NCBI GenBank assembly: GCA_003641675.1
Contig: QNBI01000039.1
Coordinates: 1 to 9,881 of the forward strand
Source of the DNA: Spirochaetota bacterium
Lineage (GTDB): Bacteria; Spirochaetota; Spirochaetia; SZUA-6
DNA length: 9,881 bases
Direction of reading: 5' to 3'
Shown here in pieces: positions 1 to 6,369 of the stretch (within the stretch, counting starts at the first letter, position 1; each line of letters begins with the position of its first letter). The position numbers were made by a program, and so were the translations under genes. Below the pieces are notes generated by a model, which had not been told where the DNA came from, made no database searches, and saw only the letters and a program-made list of their open reading frames with translations.

Positions 1-1
1 A

Positions 2-28
2 GAACAACCAGAACAACCAGAACAATCG
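2..28 (+). repeat. 9-bp tandem repeat encoding Glu-Gln-Pro
   Basis: Two exact copies of GAACAACCA (2-10, 11-19) are followed by a diverged third (GAACAATCG, 20-28), giving EQP-EQP-EQS. The array may continue to the left of the window. It lies within the acidic low-complexity region and could change in copy number by slippage without shifting the frame. Confidence 0.6.
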
Positions 29-811
29 CAGGAACCCCAGCCAGAAGAAATATCTCCGGAAGAAGAATCTTCTACAGAAGAAGTTACTGAGGAAATATCT
101 CTGGAAGAAAAGCCATCCGTGGAAATGCCGCATACAGAAGAACTACCCGAAGAAATTGAGCTGGAAGAACTTCCACCCGAAAAACCCGAGCAGCCGGAAG
201 CAAACGAAGAATTGGAGTCGGAACTTCCGGAAGCGATAGAACTTGAACCGGTAACAGCGGAAACACCGAAAGAAATTGAACTCGAAACCCCTGAGATAGA
301 ATCACCTCAAGAATCTGAGACGGAAACATTGTCATCAGAAGCTCAAGAAACCGATTTAGCCGAAGATCTTGAATTGGAACTTCCAGATGAAATCGAGTTG
401 GAAGAAGAACCTTCTACAGAGGAAATTGATCTTGAATCCCTTGAACCTCTCGAAGACTTGGAATCTTCTGCGGAAGAAATACCCGAACCAATTACAGAAG
501 AAGAGGAACCGGTAAATGTAGAACCTGAGGAAATTGAGCTTCCCGAAGAAACTGTTAGTTTAGAAACAGAAAAGGGTGTTTCTGAAACTCCTGCAGAAGC
601 GATAGAAGCAGAACCCAATAAAACAGAAACTTCCGAAGGTGAAGAAACAAGCAATATCCCTGAAGATTTAAAATCAGAGATTAAATCCGTACTGACCTAT
701 ATGGACCAGCTTCTTGAATCACTCCCCGAAGAAAAAATACAGGAATTTGCAAAATCCGAATATTTCGGTGTTTATAAAAAGCTGTTTGAGGAATTGGGAT
801 TAGGGAACTAA
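2..811 (+). CDS. Glu/Pro-rich acidic protein with conserved helical C-terminus (5' partial; possible flagellar collar protein)
   Basis: The reading frame is open to the left edge, so the true start lies outside the window; the GTG at 119 and ATG at 125 are internal codons. About the first 217 visible residues are low-complexity and extremely acidic, with E, P, S, T and L dominating and six loose repeats of the type PEEIELEE. The last ~52 residues (653-808) change character to a regular amphipathic helical segment running from NIPEDLKSEIKSVL to KKLFEELGLGN. That tail looks like a real conserved domain and, from memory, resembles the C-terminus of spirochaete periplasmic flagellar collar proteins (FlcA/BB0326 type, usually TPR-containing). 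This match is inference, because the TPR or N-terminal region is not visible here. No membrane segment is seen in this part. The stop overlaps the next start (TAATG), which implies co-translation with the GAF/GGDEF-like gene and placement in the same operon as two maf-like genes. It could instead be any acidic linker-bearing scaffold protein. Confidence 0.6.
   Translation, partial: EQPEQPEQSQEPQPEEISPEEESSTEEVTEEISLEEKPSVEMPHTEELPEEIELEELPPEKPEQPEANEELESELPEAIELEPVTAETPKEIELETPEIESPQESETETLSSEAQETDLAEDLELELPDEIELEEEPSTEEIDLESLEPLEDLESSAEEIPEPITEEEEPVNVEPEEIELPEETVSLETEKGVSETPAEAIEAEPNKTETSEGEETSNIPEDLKSEIKSVLTYMDQLLESLPEEKIQEFAKSEYFGVYKKLFEELGLGN
146..547 (+). repeat. Six diverged copies of an x-E-I-E-L motif in the acidic protein
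   Basis: Copies translate as PEEIELEE (146-169), PEAIELEP (227-250), PKEIELET (266-289), PDEIELEE (383-406), TEEIDLES (416-439) and PEEIELPE (524-547). The spacing is irregular, so this is a protein-level motif repeat rather than a tandem DNA array. The pattern of one hydrophobic pair (I, L) inside a Glu run could be a short docking motif or simply a composition-biased linker. Confidence 0.55.
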
Positions 812-2136
812 TGGGTTTACTTGACAAAGTAACTACCTTAAAAAGCCGGAAATCTTTAGCAGCAAAAGGGCTTTTAGCAAAAACCTTATCCATAGTTAAC
901 TCAGAGAATATTATCGAAAATCCTAATAAACAGGGAAGTTCTTTATTAGCCACATCTATTACGCAGGAAGAACTAGACAGATTAAGCCATGAAAATAAAA
1001 AAAAGCGTAAAATGGAAGAAGATAAGCTTTTAAAGAGAGCCTCTTCTATAAAACCAGCAAATGTCCCCCTAACATGGAAGAACTCTCACCAGCCCATACC
1101 TAAGTATTATGGCCCGATAATCCAGAAACAGGAAGTGGACAATCTTTTTAAAAAAGTTTCCGGAAAAGAAGGCAGCAAGGCTGTTCATTCTGCTCAAAAT
1201 GTTGAAACAGATTTTATTGTGTCATTAAAACAGGATATTGCCAAAACAGAAGAAGGAATAGAAACGCCGGCATTTCTGTTTTCTTTAATCAAGGAGAAAC
1301 TTAATATAATTAAAGGAGCTATCCTTCTGTACGATCCGGTCAAAATGCTTTTTGTACCATGGGCTAGCTGCGGATATGATGAAACTACTCTGCATCATCT
1401 TCGTATTCCTCTCGGTTTTTCAGAATCCTTTAATGAAACAGCGGAAGGAAAAACTCTTATTCTAAAGAGCAAGACTGAATTAGCACCCTATAAAAACTTT
1501 TTTTCCAATAGAGAGTTTAATCTTCTTTCACAGCTTATTATTAAGCCTTTTATTTTCAAAAATAAACTTCATTCTATACTTATACTAAGCGATATCGGCA
1601 AAATAGAAGACAGTCTCTCGCTTAAAGACATTCTGGATGATATTTCATATGTCTTTTCAGAAAAAATATACAACGCACGGGAACAGAAGATGCAGCTTTT
1701 AAAAAAAATAGAACCAGAAGTATTGGATTCTTTGGAAAAGGCAATTGATAAACATATAACCTACGCTTTAGAAAAAAATAATAAACCTGCATTAATTCTT
1801 ATATCTCTAAATGACTTTATTAGGCAGATCGCTGCGGAAACCAGTAATATGATAGATCCTTACAGAATAAGTGAAGATATTTATAAAATACTTCGTTCTC
1901 TTTTCTACAGTATGGGAAGCGTATTCGAATTAGAAGGCGGCTCTTATATGGTTTCTATTTTTAAGATTAAAAAGCCCGATTTTGACATGATTTTTCATCA
2001 GACTTCCTACGTTATACGTCAATTCTTTGTTAATGTTAATAAACAGCAATTTGAAAGTCCGGATATAAAAGTTTCCTATAAACAATACCCTGAAAACGGA
2101 AATAATTCCAAAGAACTCCTCGCAGATTTAATTTAG
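811..2136 (+). CDS. GAF-like plus degenerate GGDEF-like domain protein, likely a non-enzymatic signalling or assembly factor
   Basis: A predicted soluble protein of 441 residues with no TM segment. The N-terminus (1-30, MGLLDKVTTLKSRKSLAAKG) is a basic, possibly amphipathic helix, followed by a charged linker to about 145. Residues ~150-290 have the look of a GAF fold (KGAILLYDPVKMLFVPWASCGYD, later KLHSILILSD). Residues ~325-441 align by eye with a GGDEF domain: ISLNDF stands where diguanylate cyclases have LDxDxF, and LEGGSYMVSIF (374-384) stands where they have RYGGDEFxxxL. Both metal-binding aspartates and the GGDEF signature are lost (EGGSY), so cyclase activity is not expected; nucleotide binding or a purely structural role is possible. 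The start is supported by AGGGA (802-806) four bases upstream and by the TAATG overlap with the preceding gene. Position directly upstream of two maf-like genes suggests a role in flagellin modification or flagellar assembly. I do not recognise a named family. Confidence 0.6.
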   Translation: MGLLDKVTTLKSRKSLAAKGLLAKTLSIVNSENIIENPNKQGSSLLATSITQEELDRLSHENKKKRKMEEDKLLKRASSIKPANVPLTWKNSHQPIPKYYGPIIQKQEVDNLFKKVSGKEGSKAVHSAQNVETDFIVSLKQDIAKTEEGIETPAFLFSLIKEKLNIIKGAILLYDPVKMLFVPWASCGYDETTLHHLRIPLGFSESFNETAEGKTLILKSKTELAPYKNFFSNREFNLLSQLIIKPFIFKNKLHSILILSDIGKIEDSLSLKDILDDISYVFSEKIYNAREQKMQLLKKIEPEVLDSLEKAIDKHITYALEKNNKPALILISLNDFIRQIAAETSNMIDPYRISEDIYKILRSLFYSMGSVFELEGGSYMVSIFKIKKPDFDMIFHQTSYVIRQFFVNVNKQQFESPDIKVSYKQYPENGNNSKELLADLI

Positions 2137-2145
2137 CAGTACTCC

Positions 2146-3783
2146 ATGTATTCGAAAAACCTAAAAAAAAAAGATAGTTATCCAACAATATCAATAAATA
2201 ATATTCAACTACACTCAAATTATAATCCTAAAAAAGAAGCGGAAAAATTCATAAGGGCAAAATGTCCCGATTTAAAATGCAGTCCATCTGCTGTTATAAT
2301 CTTAGGAGCAGGGTTGGGTTATCTGACAGAAGTACTCAGAAAAGTATTTTCCGGAATTAAAATAATCACTATATACTATTCCGATACAGTATTCGAAAAT
2401 GCCTTTCTGTATGGTTCTAAATCATGGCACAATAAACTTAATGTCAGTCTTTCCAGTTTTCTCAAGAGTAATTTAGGAGAACTTGATATCGAAGGATTAT
2501 TAATAATAGAATGGCCGCCTTCCGCCCATGCAGTACCTTTAATTTCTAAATATGTCAATAGAGTCATGCATCAGACAATCAGTGAACTTACCGGAAATTT
2601 TAGAACAACATTAAGTATAGGTAAAAGATGGATAAAAAATACATTTTACAATTTTTTATATATAAAACCTGATTTTCGCATTAATTTTAATTCTATGAAC
2701 CTGCCAGTTCTTATTACAGCTTCGGGCCCTTCTCTTAACTCTGTCGCTGAAGTCATTAAAAAATACAGAGATAAGTATATTTTATTATCTCTTCCATCTT
2801 CACTTCTTTTTTTAAAATCCATAAATGTAGAGCCCGATATAACGATTGTTACTGATCCGGGGTTCTATTCTTTTTACCACTTTAAGAATTATTTCAATTC
2901 GCATATTCGTGTTGCTATGCCCTTATCGGCTCCTCCTAATTTACACAATCTTCCTTTTCACTTTACATATTTTGTCCAGCCTTATTTCTTTGAAAAAGAT
3001 ATTTCTGACTATGCAAAACTTAATTTAGAAACAATACCTTCGGGCGGTACAGTCGCCGCCTCCGCTCTTGAACTGGCCCTCAGGCTAACTTCCGGACAAA
3101 TTATTTTTGCAGGATTGGATTTTTGTTACAGTGATATTAAATCCCATGTAGAACCGAACTCTTTTGATTTTTATTATTACCTTAATTCTACAAAAATTAG
3201 ACCTCTCTACTCAGAATTATTTCTATATGCTCTAGAAAGAGCTCCCAAACAAATAATAAATAATGGAGAAAAATATCGTATTTCAGAAACACTTTCAGCC
3301 TATGCAGGCTATTTTAACAGCTTGCCATCTATTGCTGCAAATATTCCAAGAAAAAATATATTCCGCCTTTTACCTTCGCCTGTTGAGCTTAATAATATTA
3401 ATAATCTTGCTTTACCCGAATTTATTAAACTAATGGCAAAAATAAACAGTAAAAAGAACATTAACCCCTTTAAAAGCGCAAAGAAATATCCTTCATTTAA
3501 AGTACGTAAAAGTATTCTTAGAAATCTGTTAAAAAATTGGCTTCTAATTATAAATAAAGCGGAATTAAAGTTAATTTCTACTGGGGAATTAGCTGCTATT
3601 ATTGATAACATTCAGTTTATAAACCTTTCATATTATATTGTCCCTCAGCTGCTGATAGAATTAAAAAGATCTGCAAGACTTAAAGGCAAACTAAACGCCA
3701 TGGAGAAAGCGGCACTAATCTTTAAAGAGGAGAAGATATTCTTAAACAGATTAATAAGAATGGTGGAAAAAGCTGAACTATAA
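2146..3783 (+). CDS. Maf/DUF115 family protein, putative motility-associated flagellin glycosyltransferase (first copy)
   Basis: 545 residues with the layout of the MAF_flag10/DUF115 family (PF01973; Maf and MptE-like proteins). Visible landmarks: a Rossmann-like N-domain (VIILGAGLGYL, 50-60), the central domain beginning PVLITASGPSL (187-197), a TDPG turn (236-239), SGGTVAASALELA (299-311) and FAGLDFCYSD (321-330). Maf proteins of Campylobacter, Helicobacter, Aeromonas and others are implicated in transferring nonulosonic acids to flagellin in the cytoplasm; the same fold in archaeal MptE is a pyrophosphokinase, so the reaction here is inferred from family and context. The N-terminus is about 36 residues shorter than in the neighbouring paralogue; LHSNYNPKKEAEKF here matches FHSTFDPIKEGYRY there. 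An in-frame TAG at 2134-2136 rules out an upstream extension. No clear Shine-Dalgarno precedes the ATG, so translation probably depends on coupling to the upstream gene. The C-terminal ~120 residues are Lys/Leu-rich helices. Confidence 0.85.
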   Translation: MYSKNLKKKDSYPTISINNIQLHSNYNPKKEAEKFIRAKCPDLKCSPSAVIILGAGLGYLTEVLRKVFSGIKIITIYYSDTVFENAFLYGSKSWHNKLNVSLSSFLKSNLGELDIEGLLIIEWPPSAHAVPLISKYVNRVMHQTISELTGNFRTTLSIGKRWIKNTFYNFLYIKPDFRINFNSMNLPVLITASGPSLNSVAEVIKKYRDKYILLSLPSSLLFLKSINVEPDITIVTDPGFYSFYHFKNYFNSHIRVAMPLSAPPNLHNLPFHFTYFVQPYFFEKDISDYAKLNLETIPSGGTVAASALELALRLTSGQIIFAGLDFCYSDIKSHVEPNSFDFYYYLNSTKIRPLYSELFLYALERAPKQIINNGEKYRISETLSAYAGYFNSLPSIAANIPRKNIFRLLPSPVELNNINNLALPEFIKLMAKINSKKNINPFKSAKKYPSFKVRKSILRNLLKNWLLIINKAELKLISTGELAAIIDNIQFINLSYYIVPQLLIELKRSARLKGKLNAMEKAALIFKEEKIFLNRLIRMVEKAEL

Positions 3784-5459
3784 TGGAAAAAAAGCAAATA
3801 TATCAGCGCAATATGCTGGCACTATCCAACAGCAATCCTGAACTTACCGCCTATATCACGAGTCTGGAAAACAGAACACCTTTAAAAATTATCACATCAA
3901 AAACCGGCTATCCCGTACCCGCAGTTTCTAAAAGAGGCCGATTTATCCCATTTCATTCAACATTCGACCCTATAAAGGAAGGGTATCGTTATTTAAAAAT
4001 GGGATCAAAAAATGGCTATAAAGTAGTTTTTGGATTTGGGGCAGGTTACCATATTTTACCGTTTCTTCCCATAAAAACTATTTCCGGCATTATAGTTATT
4101 GAAAAAGATGCGGGGTTGTTTAAATCCATTCTTGAATCTATAGACCTGCGGAATATATTGCTCGATTCCAGAGTTAGAATACTTATTGATCTTCCGCCTG
4201 AAAAAATCAAAGAATATATTCTCACGCATTACTTTCCTGCGATTTTCGGTGATTTACAAACTCTATATCTTCGCTCGCGCTATTCAATGGAACAGAGTTA
4301 TTTCGAAATAATTATCCAGGCTATTAAAGACGTTATTAGCAAAATCGCAGATGACTATACCGTGCAAGCTCATTTCGGTAAAAAATGGTTTATTAATACA
4401 CTATCCAATCTGCCAGTTGCACAAAACACTTCAATAACAATACCTCCCGTTCATAGTGTAATTGTTACCGGTGCAGGACCTTCACTGGAAGATCAGATTA
4501 CGCAAATAAAGGCCCTTAAAAAGGATAATTTTCTTCTCGCAACAGACACATCCCTCCCCGTGCTTTTAAATCATGACCTTCTCCCCAACCTTGTAATTTC
4601 CATTGATTGTCAACAGATAAGCTATCACCATTTTCTTCAGGGTTATCCTAAAGGAATTCCACTTGTACTCGATTTGGCATCTCCCCCTATTTTAACGCGT
4701 CAAACAGATAAAACTATCTTTTTTTCCAGCGGACATCCATTTTCACTCTATGTTTCAAAAAATTGGAGACATTTCCCTATAATTGATACCTCCGGGGGGA
4801 ATGTAACACATGCTGCGTTATCATTAACAGAAAAACTACAGGCTAAGCGTATCTACCTTTTCGGTGTTGACTATTCGTATCCCCAGGGTAAAGCATACTC
4901 CAGAGGCACTTATATTTACCCTCTTTTCCGTTCTATTGAGTCACGTGTTAGTCCTCTGGAGAGCCTGCTTTTTACTTTTATTATGAGAAATAAGAGTATA
5001 GAGAAGATTAAAAATAACGGAATGATAATCTATACAACTAAACCTATGAGCAGTTACAGGGTACGCCTGGAATATTTAATAAATACAATGGATATAGAAG
5101 TTATACAGAAAACATGTATGGGAAAACCTCTTAATATAAAAGAAGCAAACCATCCTTTATCTAAAACAGGTACTTTCCATACATTATTCTCTGCAGGAAA
5201 GTCCGAAAAGAGCTGGCTTGAATTTATTGAGGAATACCATAAAAAGGTAAGACAGCTGCCCCCACCCTATTCACCTATTAATAAATACTTTAAAAGTCTC
5301 TCATCCGAAGATAAAAATATCTGGTTAACTCAATTTCCTGCTGCAGCAGCAATTAGAGAAACGGAAGATATTCATGAATTAAAGGGCACAGATATTCTGG
5401 AGAAAGTAAAAGTATGGTCTCTATCAAAAATAGATAGAATTGTTAATCAGTACAGATAG
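3783..5459 (+). CDS. Maf/DUF115 family protein, putative motility-associated flagellin glycosyltransferase (second copy)
   Basis: 558 residues, a clear paralogue of the preceding gene with the better-preserved family features: VVFGFGAGYHIL (81-92) in the N-terminal Rossmann-like part, IVIEKD (104-109), the central VIVTGAGPSLED (226-237), VISIDCQQ (271-278) with D275 as a likely nucleotide-sugar/metal residue, TSGGNVTHAALSL (336-348) and GVDYSYPQGKAYSRG (361-375). The start overlaps the previous stop as TAATG and has no good Shine-Dalgarno, so tight translational coupling and a roughly 1:1 ratio of the two Maf proteins are likely. Its TAG stop lies inside the 3' end of the convergent Memo gene. 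Established for the family: Maf proteins act in flagellin glycosylation. Inferred: the two proteins either add different sugars, modify different flagellins, or form a heteromer. No sugar-biosynthesis genes (Neu/Pse/Leg type) are in the window to indicate the donor. Confidence 0.87.
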   Translation: MEKKQIYQRNMLALSNSNPELTAYITSLENRTPLKIITSKTGYPVPAVSKRGRFIPFHSTFDPIKEGYRYLKMGSKNGYKVVFGFGAGYHILPFLPIKTISGIIVIEKDAGLFKSILESIDLRNILLDSRVRILIDLPPEKIKEYILTHYFPAIFGDLQTLYLRSRYSMEQSYFEIIIQAIKDVISKIADDYTVQAHFGKKWFINTLSNLPVAQNTSITIPPVHSVIVTGAGPSLEDQITQIKALKKDNFLLATDTSLPVLLNHDLLPNLVISIDCQQISYHHFLQGYPKGIPLVLDLASPPILTRQTDKTIFFSSGHPFSLYVSKNWRHFPIIDTSGGNVTHAALSLTEKLQAKRIYLFGVDYSYPQGKAYSRGTYIYPLFRSIESRVSPLESLLFTFIMRNKSIEKIKNNGMIIYTTKPMSSYRVRLEYLINTMDIEVIQKTCMGKPLNIKEANHPLSKTGTFHTLFSAGKSEKSWLEFIEEYHKKVRQLPPPYSPINKYFKSLSSEDKNIWLTQFPAAAAIRETEDIHELKGTDILEKVKVWSLSKIDRIVNQYR

Positions 5460-6277
5460 ATTATTCCTGCATATCCCACAAAAGAACCGGAAGGATATAC
5501 CGTATTACTTGTATAATGCTCAAGAAGAACGCTCTGCGTACTCCCCTTGGCCAGGGCATAGCTTAAAGCGGCAGCAGCACCGCCTGCAGAACATGCAGAT
5601 TTATTTCTGTTTGCATGTTCAATCGCTTCCTCTGCTTTAAAATTAAGCAAGTAATCAATAAACCCTTTATCGTTAACATCCAAAACCCACTTTACAGCTT
5701 CATCCCCTGTTCCTCTTGGCATAAATCCATAGTTGGGCCCATAATGAGTTAGATCTGTTGATCCTATTACTGCAATTTTTTTATCCATCTTCTCCGATGC
5801 ATCAGCAATAACACGGCCTAAGCTAACAGCATCTTTCGACGGAGCAGCTCTGCATCCCAGGAATTTCACCTTTGGAAACAGATACTTTATAAAGGGTATT
5901 TGAATTTCCACGGTGTTATCGGCATATCTGTCTTCCTTTACAGACAAGTTTTCTTTTAGATATTCCAACAAATCATAATCCGATTCTATTATTCCAAAGG
6001 GTGTTTCATAGCCCTCTTCAAAAGCTGATAGAATTCCATCGCTTTTATGAAGGTGTCCACCCACAACAACTACAGTCTTGATATCAGAAGCTAACGCAGT
6101 TAAAACAGATAAAGCTATTCGCCCGGAAAATTCCCAACCTGCGTGAGGTACTATTCCTGCAATAGCATTATCGTATTTCTGAGCAAAAGAAGAAATCATT
6201 CTTTTTATAGCTAATTCGGTTTCCGAGGCAGTATCTGGATACCAGCCTGGCGGCAATGATCGTGTTCTAATTTTCAT
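5447..6277 (-). CDS. amrB: Memo family protein (AmmeMemoRadiSam system protein B)
   Basis: 276 residues, full length for the family. Family motifs are intact: IVPHAGWEFSG (42-52) with H45, VVVGGHLH (70-77) with H75, EIQIPFIKYLFP (124-135) with E124, VIGSTDLTHYG (170-180) with D175 and H178, and NKSACSAGG (225-233) with C229. H45, H75 and C229 correspond to the metal-binding His/His/Cys set known from human MEMO1, so the site looks functional. The fold is related to extradiol dioxygenases; bacterial copies are often found beside AMMECR1 and a radical-SAM gene, but neither partner is in this window and the biochemical role is unsettled. The start is ATG at 6277 with GGGAAAG at 6289-6283 as a modest Shine-Dalgarno. 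The gene ends in a 13-bp convergent overlap with the second maf-like gene, leaving no room for a terminator between them. There is no N-terminal signal, so it is cytoplasmic. Confidence 0.93.
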   Translation of the reverse strand: MKIRTRSLPPGWYPDTASETELAIKRMISSFAQKYDNAIAGIVPHAGWEFSGRIALSVLTALASDIKTVVVVGGHLHKSDGILSAFEEGYETPFGIIESDYDLLEYLKENLSVKEDRYADNTVEIQIPFIKYLFPKVKFLGCRAAPSKDAVSLGRVIADASEKMDKKIAVIGSTDLTHYGPNYGFMPRGTGDEAVKWVLDVNDKGFIDYLLNFKAEEAIEHANRNKSACSAGGAAAALSYALAKGSTQSVLLEHYTSNTVYPSGSFVGYAGIIYLY

Positions 6278-6295
6278 TTTAACTTTCCCAATTAA

Positions 6296-6324
6296 ATAAT
6301 ATATAATTATTAACCGTTAGTCTA
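6296..6324 (-). promoter_or_regulatory. Candidate sigma70 promoter for the Memo gene
   Basis: Read on the - strand: TAGACT (6324-6319) as -35 (4/6), a 17-nt spacer, and TATTAT (6301-6296) as -10 (5/6). Transcription would start near 6289, giving a leader of about 12 nt that contains the GGGAAAG ribosome site. The spacer is very AT-rich, so chance matches are easy and this is tentative. Confidence 0.35.
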
Positions 6325-6335
6325 TAAAAATATAG

Positions 6336-6363
6336 TTCACAAAAATTATATTATGAATATAAT
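6336..6363 (+). promoter_or_regulatory. Near-consensus sigma70 promoter predicting a leaderless mRNA for the GGDEF-like gene
   Basis: TTCACA (6336-6341; 5/6 to TTGACA), a 16-nt spacer, and TATAAT (6358-6363; 6/6). The expected transcription start, about 7 nt after the -10, is 6370, which is the A of the ATG of the downstream gene. No Shine-Dalgarno precedes that ATG, which fits a leaderless transcript. The flanks are AT-rich, which weakens the case for the -10 alone, but both boxes and the spacing agree. Confidence 0.5.
6345..6363. repeat. Perfect 8-bp inverted repeat over the -10 region (possible operator)
   Basis: ATTATATT (6345-6352), a 3-nt spacer ATG, then AATATAAT (6356-6363). The right arm contains the whole TATAAT box, so a protein bound here would block the promoter. 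It is made of A/T only apart from the spacer G, so it could be chance. Confidence 0.35.
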
Positions 6364-6369
6364 ATAAAC

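Noticed and set aside
2..28. Short direct repeats at the left edge as a CRISPR or integration repeat
   Set aside because: They are 9-bp units in frame coding for EQP within a low-complexity protein, with no spacers.
343..654. Ser-rich reading frame on the - strand opposite the acidic gene
   Set aside because: Its serine richness is the expected antisense reading of GAA/GAG/TCT-rich codons. It has no ribosome site and no family features.
119..811. GTG at 119 as the start of the acidic protein
   Set aside because: The frame is open to the window edge with the same Glu/Pro-rich composition before and after 119, and no ribosome site precedes the GTG. It is an internal valine codon.
5440..5640. 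Small + strand reading frame after the second maf gene
   Set aside because: It lies antisense to the well-supported Memo gene, has no Shine-Dalgarno, and its composition is not that of a real protein.
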